Position numbers and translations under genes: made by a program. From Dimorphilus gyrociliatus (taxonomy: Eukaryota > Annelida > Polychaeta > Dinophilidae), in the NCBI GenBank assembly GCA_904063045.1, contig CAJFCJ010000022.1, positions 1 to 64,000 of the forward strand: a DNA stretch of 64,000 nucleotides, written 5' to 3'. This document shows positions 58,601-64,000 of the stretch, piece after piece. The stretch's first letter is position 1; each line of letters starts with the position of its first letter. The notes under the pieces were generated by a model. That model was given only the letters and a program-made list of their open reading frames with translations, did no database searches and was not told the origin of the DNA.

Positions 58601-61600
58601 AAAAAAAGCCATTTGGTAAATCATTGCATATTCCGCCATTGAGACATGGATTTTTAGGTACACATTCGTTTTTCAACTCACAATGCTTTCCATAATATCC
58701 TAAGGGACACTTACAGATATAGCCAAATTTTTGTTCAATGCATTTACCACCGTTATAACATGGATTTTTTGGGAAACAGTTGTATTTAAACTCACAATTC
58801 TTTCCGTAGAATCCAAGCGGACATGTACAAAAATAGCCATTTGGCAAATCATTGCATATTCCGCCATTTAGACAAGGATTTTTCGGTTTACAGTCGTTTT
58901 TGAATTCACAATTCGGTCCAAAATATCCTAGGGGACATGTACAAAAATATCCAATTGGTAGATCATTGCATGTTCCGCCATTTTTACAAGGATTTTTTGG
59001 TAAACAGCTATTTTTGATTTCACAATTCTTTCCAAAGTAACCCAGGGGACACTTGCATGAATAGCCAATTGGTAGATCGATGCATGTTGCGCCATTTTTA
59101 CATGGTTTTTTGGTTATACATTCGTTTTCAAGCTCACAATTTTTTCCACTAAATCCCTTGGGACACGAACATGAATATCCAACTGGTAGATCATTACATG
59201 TTCCGCCATTTTTACAAGGATTTTTTGGTAAACAGCTATTTTTGATTTCACAATTCTTTCCAAAGTAACCCAGGGGACACTTGCATGAATAGCCAATTGG
59301 TAGATCAATGCATGTTGCGCCATTTTTACATGGTTTTTTGGTTATACATTCGTTTTCAAGCTCACAATTTTTTCCGCTAAATCCCTTGGGACACGAACAT
59401 GAATAGCCAACTGGTAGATCATTGCATGTTCCGCCATTTTTACAAGGATTTTTTGGTAAACAGCTATTTTTGATTTCACAATTCTTTCCAAAGTAACCCA
59501 GGGGACACTTGCATGAATAGCCAATTGGTAGATCGATGCATGTTGCGCCATTTTTACATGGTTTTTTGGTTATACATTCGTTTTCAAGCTCACAATTTTT
59601 TCCACTAAATCCCTTGGGACACGAACATGAATAGCCAACTGGTAGATCATTACATGTCCCGCCATTTTTACAAGGATTTTTTGGTAAACAGCTATTTTTG
59701 ATTTCACAATTCTTTCCAAAGTAACCCAGGGGACACTTGCATGAATAGCCAATTGGTAGATCAATGCATGTTGCGCCATTTTTACATGGTTTTTTGGTTA
59801 TACATTCGTTTTCAAGCTCACAATTTTTTCCGCTAAATCCCTTGGGACACGAACATGAATAGCCAACTGGTAGATCATTGCATGTTCCGCCATTTTTACA
59901 AGGATTTTTTGGTAAACAGCTATTTTTGATTTCACAATTCTTTCCAAAGTAACCCAGGGGACACTTGCATGAATAGCCAATTGGTAGATCAATGCATGTT
60001 GCGCCATTTTTACATGGTTTTTTGGTTATACATTCGTTTTCAAGCTCACAATTTTTTCCGCTAAATCCCTTGGGACACGAACATGAATAGCCAACTGGTA
60101 GATCATTGCATGTTCCGCCATTTTTACAAGGATTTTTTGGTAAACAGCTATTTTTGATTTCACAATTCTTTCCAAAGTAACCCAGGGGACACTTGCATGA
60201 ATAGCCAATTGGTAGATCAATGCATGTTGCGCCATTTTTACATGGTTTTTTGGTTATACATTCGTTTTCAAGCTCACAATTTTTTCCACTAAATCCCTTG
60301 GGACACGAACATGAATATCCAACTGGTAGATCATTACATGTTCCGCCATTTTTACAAGGATTTTTTGGTAAACAGCTATTTTTGATTTCACAATTCTTTC
60401 CAAAGTAACCCAGGGGACACTTGCATGAATAGCCAATTGGTAGATCAATGCATGTTGCGCCATTTTTACATGGTTTTTTGGTTATACATTCGTTTTCAAG
60501 CTCACAATTTTTTCCGCTAAATCCCTTGGGACACGAACATGAATAGCCAACTGGTAGATCATTACATGTCCCGCCATTTTTACAAGGATTTTTTGGTAAA
60601 CAGCTATTTTTGATTTCACAATTCTTTCCAAAGTAACCCAGGGGACACTTGCATGAATAGCCAATTGGTAGATCAATGCATGTTGCGCCATTTTTACATG
60701 GTTTTTTGGTTATACATTCGTTTTCAAGCTCACAATTTTTTCCACTAAATCCCTTGGGACACGAACATGAATATCCAACTGGTAGATCATTACATGTCCC
60801 GCCATTTTTACAAGGATTTTTCGTTATACATTCGTTTTCAAGCTCACAATTTTTTCCGCTAAATCCCTTGGGACACGTACATGAATATCCAACTGGTAGA
60901 TCAATGCATGTTGCGCCATTTTTACATGGTTTTTTCGTTATACATTCGTTTTCAAGCTCACAATTTTTTCCACTAAATCCCTTGGGACACGAACATGAAT
61001 ATCCAACTGGTAGATCATTACATGTTCCGCCATTTTTACAAGGATTTTTCGTTATACATTCGTTTTCAAGCTCACAATTTTTTCCACTAAATCCCTTGGG
61101 GCACGAACATGAATATCCAACTGGTAGATCAATGCATGTTGCGCCATTTTTACATGGTTTTTTCGTTATACATTCGTTTTCAAGCTCACAATTTTTTCCG
61201 CTAAATCCCTTGGGACACGTACATGAATAGCCGATTGGCAGTTGCTTACAAGTTCCACCGTTTTGACACGGATTAGGGTTGCAATCGCTTGCTGTTGCCT
61301 TGCAGGTTTCATCCAGTATTATTGCTTTATATTTTTCCAAATCGTTGAAATTGTTTACTTTTATGATTTTTGACTTATCTGTTGCTATTGCTTCTATTTC
61401 ATTGTTATTTATGTTGCTTCCTACAGGAACAGCAAATACGGTTACGCCAAGATTAGTCGCTTTCTTCAATAAGTCAGCTTGTGTTTTAGTACCCCCTGGA
61501 TTAGCTGAGGCACCATCTGTGAAAACAAGTGCAATATTTTTTATCTTTATTCTATCTCCATGTATGGGAACAAAGATTCGTTCTCTTGCAAGTTTTAGTG

Positions 61601-62149
61601 CTAGGTCCGTTCGTGTACCTCCATTGGGAAAAGTGGTAGTTGCAAGCGCGTTTAGAATAAGTTGTTTGTTAGAGTTGAAATCATTCAGATCAAACCTTAC
61701 AATCGCGTTGTGGTCAAAAATAATTGCAGCTACTCGTGTTTTTGTAGGGCCTACATCGAATGAATCGGTAAGGCCTTTAATGAAATCCATTTGCTTTTTA
61801 AAATTGCTAGATCCAATTGACCCACTGCCATCTATAATCCAGCAAAGATCTACTGGAGCGCATTCTGAAACAATAATAAGTGTTTTTAAAGTTATAAAAT
61901 TGAGACGATTGACTTACCGAGCTCACATCGTTTTCCAGCAAAACCAGGTTTACATATGCATTCAAAATCGTTTTTAATATTATTACACTTCACGAACCTT
62001 CCTGCAAAGCAAGGATTTTTGGAACATAAATCAGTTGTCAGGGACACTCTTCCATTTTCAGCAGATGATTCATTCAATACTGAAGTCTCATCACCTAGTG
62101 AAACGATGACTTGCCCCAGAAGGAGACAAACCCATATAACCCGTAACAT
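55619..62149 (-). CDS. Gene B: secreted protein with two vWA domains and 45 EGF modules
   Basis: Three coding exons, all phase 1 at junctions: 62149-61918, 61864-57533 and 57477-55619, giving 2,140 residues. ATG 62,149 opens a signal peptide (MLRVIWVCLLLGQVIVS); a longer frame uses only TTG. Order: one EGF, vWA-1 (DGSGS, FTDGAS), 33 EGF modules, vWA-2 (DTSGS, TNTADALQ, FTDGPS), 11 EGF modules, stop. Both vWA metal sites look complete. EGF modules are shorter on acidic residues than in gene A and rich in Lys, Tyr and Phe, for example FFFYKCYCPKGYYGKHC. Exon structure shared with gene A (SP-EGF exon, vWA, EGF array) shows the two are paralogs. The last two exons could be read as separate genes, but the 55-nt intron (57,532-57,478) joins them cleanly. 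Likely matrix or adhesive secretion. Confidence 0.88.
55861..56568 (-). repeat. 234-bp tandem repeat (Lys/Tyr-rich EGF pairs) in gene B
   Basis: The anchor CGCAATGTTTTCC recurs at 55861, 56101 and 56335. The steps are 240 and 234 bp; the 6-bp difference is two extra codons (KPIIAKYPC versus KPIKYPC). Each unit is a pair of 39-residue EGF modules, one with ISFFFYKCYCPKGYY and one with YKGGVKCSCPKGY. The two 234-bp neighbours are almost identical. Confidence 0.88.
58999..60822 (-). repeat. 228-bp tandem repeat, eight near-identical copies, in gene B
   Basis: The anchor GGTAAACAGC recurs at 58999, 59227 and 59455 and on to 60595, exactly 228 bp apart, giving eight copies. One unit encodes two 38-residue EGF modules (NECITKKPC... 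and NSCLPKNPC...). Copies differ at only a handful of sites. Towards 61,240 the pattern changes to a 228-bp pair of NECITK modules. Confidence 0.95.
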
Positions 62150-62292
62150 TCTAAAAAGACAAAATATTGTCAATAATAAATAAAAAATGCGAAGAAGTTG
62201 TTAAAATTCATACTTACATAGTTTTAAGGCAGAGTCTTTTCTTCCTTAAGCGACGTTATGGCTACAACGCAACGATAAAGAAAAGTCATCGG

Positions 62293-62300
62293 CTTTTATA
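62293..62300 (-). promoter_or_regulatory. TATA box of gene B
   Basis: TATAAAAG on the minus strand, about 150 bp upstream of the ATG. Downstream lie an untranslated exon ending at a GTAAGT donor near 62,217 and an acceptor TTTTTAG one base before the ATG at 62,149. This is the same arrangement as in gene A. Confidence 0.65.
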
Positions 62301-63185
62301 GCAAGAATATCGGAATTATCTAGATCACTTTTTTAGTGAGTTCGTCGCTTTGAACAGTTTTTTTAATTTATTTTCGGATGTTTTGCCACGCGATAGTATT
62401 TTTTATTGGAGAAAAAAAAGGAATCATTGGACTTGTTTAAGCTGAAAGACAAAAAAAGCATGCTACAAATTTTTTATAGCGATCAATTTGAACGGAAGCA
62501 TTTTTTTTAAGAACGATGGAGAATTGACGTCTGCAGCTGTCATTTTCTATTAGTTTATAATTTTCCAGTTATTGAAATGTTGATGAAGAAAGTTTTATCT
62601 TGAAAAAGAACTATTTCCGGAATGGTACTTTATACAAGAAGTACATTCATTCGAATAAAGCTAATTCTATTAAAGTTGCGAACATATAAGTTTATTCCAC
62701 AATTGATGGAATATTAATAATTATTATTATCAATTCAAAATAGATATCCAGTAATATCTTCATATCCAAAATTTAGAAAAAAAAATAATTTTTCCAGATG
62801 GTTTAAAACATATAGCCTATACTGTATATTTTTTAAATCTTTCGATAGCTTCTATCCTTTTGCCTCATTTCATAGATATTCAACGCAGATCTATTTTAAA
62901 GAAACGTGAAAATACAAACTAAAGAACTCTGAAGTGATGAAAAATAAAACTGGAATTACAGAATATTTGCTGGAAGTAAACATTTTACACTTACGAATGT
63001 GTATTCATAATGTTTTCTCAGCATTTAAGACTAAAGAGAATGTTCTGTATGAATATCATTTTTTAGTAATGATTGTTCTTCTTTCAGTAGACATATTAGA
63101 ATAAAAGTTGAAATGAAATATTCAGTATATTACTTTGCAACCTACAAACTGTTCATTCAGTAATGATAGACAAAAAGTTTAGGCG
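62301..63185. other. Intergenic region between gene B and receptor paralog 3
   Basis: AT-rich, no gene recognised. It must contain upstream sequence of gene B on the left and of the third receptor gene on the right; these two genes are divergent. Confidence 0.5.
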
Positions 63186-64000
63186 ATGCGTCTCAGCTTC
63201 TCGCTCTCCTTCTCATTCATGGTAAACTTTTTAGTGATAACAGCATTCGAAAATCGTATATTATGGAATTCATTTCAAAGAGTAGCTCTCCATGGTGGTA
63301 ATGAAGGTAAACATCTCTCTCCATCTCTTCTCTCTGTCTCTCTCTCTCTCTCGTTTCTTGTCTTCCTCTGTATTTGCACAGCGTATATTTTAACATAGAT
63401 CAAGATGTATTCAATTTAATATATAACTGACGAAATTATAACGGTAATAAAATTTAAAGAGTAAAACTTTCAGCCTTAAACATTCGCCCTAATTCTTCAA
63501 ACATTGACAATATAAGAAACCTCAGCGTATTTATCAAACATGTTGAATGGAAAAAAGATGAAATTGATTGCCTAGTTTTTATGGGAAATAGTGAGGATAT
63601 AAAGAAATGGTTTAAAGCAGTAAAATTATCATCATTTTTTGTTTCAATTATTTATTCTAATTCTGCTTCGAATAATTTTAGACAATTAAAAACATTCATT
63701 CAAGTTTTTCCTATTCCAAATTTCATTGGATGTTCATGATAAATGATAAAAATAATTCGACGAATTTGGATAATCTTGCTGATTATTTTCAAAATCTCAC
63801 TCACGCCGTCATTGCATATAAGGTTAATTACATATTTCTCTTATTTCCTATTTTATAGTATATGATTATATATTTTTTCATTTGCAGCGAATGGAAAACT
63901 GGAAACTTTCCACATTTCTGTTTGATCAGTTGAATCATAAATACTGGAAAGAGTTAAAAGATGGATATTTGAACAAGTGGAGTTTATTTCCAAATTCCAA
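63186..64000 (+). CDS. Ionotropic glutamate receptor-like channel, paralog 3 (5' part only)
   Basis: Four exons are visible: 63186-63306, 63474-63619, 63682-63822 and 63888 onward, cut by the window end. The layout copies paralogs 1 and 2: signal peptide, WNSFQRVAL, intron after one base of the codon following GGNE, then DEIDCLVFMGNSEDIKKWF, then SYSKFHWMFMINDKNN, and an exon beginning after HAVIAYK. These segments align with DCIVL...ISRWFS and LKFHWIIIVNDN in paralog 1. The ligand-binding lobes and channel should lie beyond the window. A (CT)n tract lies in intron 1 (63,337-63,352). Confidence 0.82.

Noticed and set aside
58418-61230. Repeated open frames of 60-180 codons on both strands
   Set aside because: Shadows of the 228-bp repeat of gene B; spacing equals the repeat length and the translations have no EGF or other domain.
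1-64000. tRNA genes, rRNA genes and transposon terminal repeats
   Set aside because: None was recognised by eye; tRNAscan and RepeatMasker would be needed to exclude degenerate copies.

Overview
The window is nuclear DNA from an invertebrate animal. It is AT-rich and gene-dense, with many introns of only 50-80 nt. Several genes are single-copy bilaterian housekeeping genes (SUDS3, RIOK3, PTRHD1, DCUN1D, LLPH), next to a heparan endosulfatase (SULF), a two-box HMG protein and ionotropic-receptor-like channels. A compact-genome protostome, perhaps a small spiralian, fits, but this is inference; nothing read here fixes the phylum. All multi-exon models below were joined by hand from GT-AG (one GC-AG) boundaries with phase checked at every junction.

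Layout. 1-2.1 kb: no gene seen, three CTCF-like cores. 2.1-2.5 kb: possible compact Nanos-like zinc-finger gene. 3.4-7.4 kb (-): SULF extracellular sulfatase, head to head with SUDS3 (7.7-9.3 kb, +). 10.0-12.4 kb (+): RIOK3. 13.2-14.0 kb (-): C2H2 finger protein. 14.2-14.8 kb (-): PTRHD1, divergent from DCUN1D (15.2-15.9 kb, +). 16.6-17.5 kb (+): MPPED-type phosphoesterase, convergent with LLPH (17.7-18.2 kb, -). 19.0-19.7 kb (+): HMG-box protein. 22.7-23.7 kb (+): GT10 fucosyltransferase-like protein with a degraded motif. 25.6-27.5 kb (+): M14 carboxypeptidase-like protein without its catalytic Glu. 28.4-30.9, 31.3-33.7 and 63.2-64.0+ kb (+): three paralogous ionotropic-glutamate-receptor-like genes.

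The accessory heart of the window is 33.9-62.3 kb, lying between the second and third receptor paralogs. It holds a cluster of secreted EGF/von Willebrand A genes, mostly on the minus strand. Gene A (33,948-51,830) encodes about 5,905 residues: signal peptide, one EGF, one vWA, then about 148 EGF modules, 141 of them in a single 16,077-nt exon. Gene B (55,619-62,149) encodes about 2,140 residues: signal peptide, EGF, vWA, 33 EGF, a second vWA, 11 EGF. Between them lie a small divergent three-EGF gene and a decayed EGF array. Gene A is organised as 114-bp EGF units, grouped in fours by an extra cysteine, and in twelves as a 1,368-bp higher-order repeat whose register is exact at ten successive positions. 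Gene B carries its own 228-bp and 234-bp repeats.

How the genes may work together (inference): A is acidic and likely calcium-binding; B is Lys/Tyr-rich and basic. Both are predicted to be secreted with intact vWA metal sites. This resembles modular matrix or adhesive secretions more than a receptor. The channel genes look like an expanding sensory-receptor family. The remaining genes are ordinary cellular functions without operon logic.
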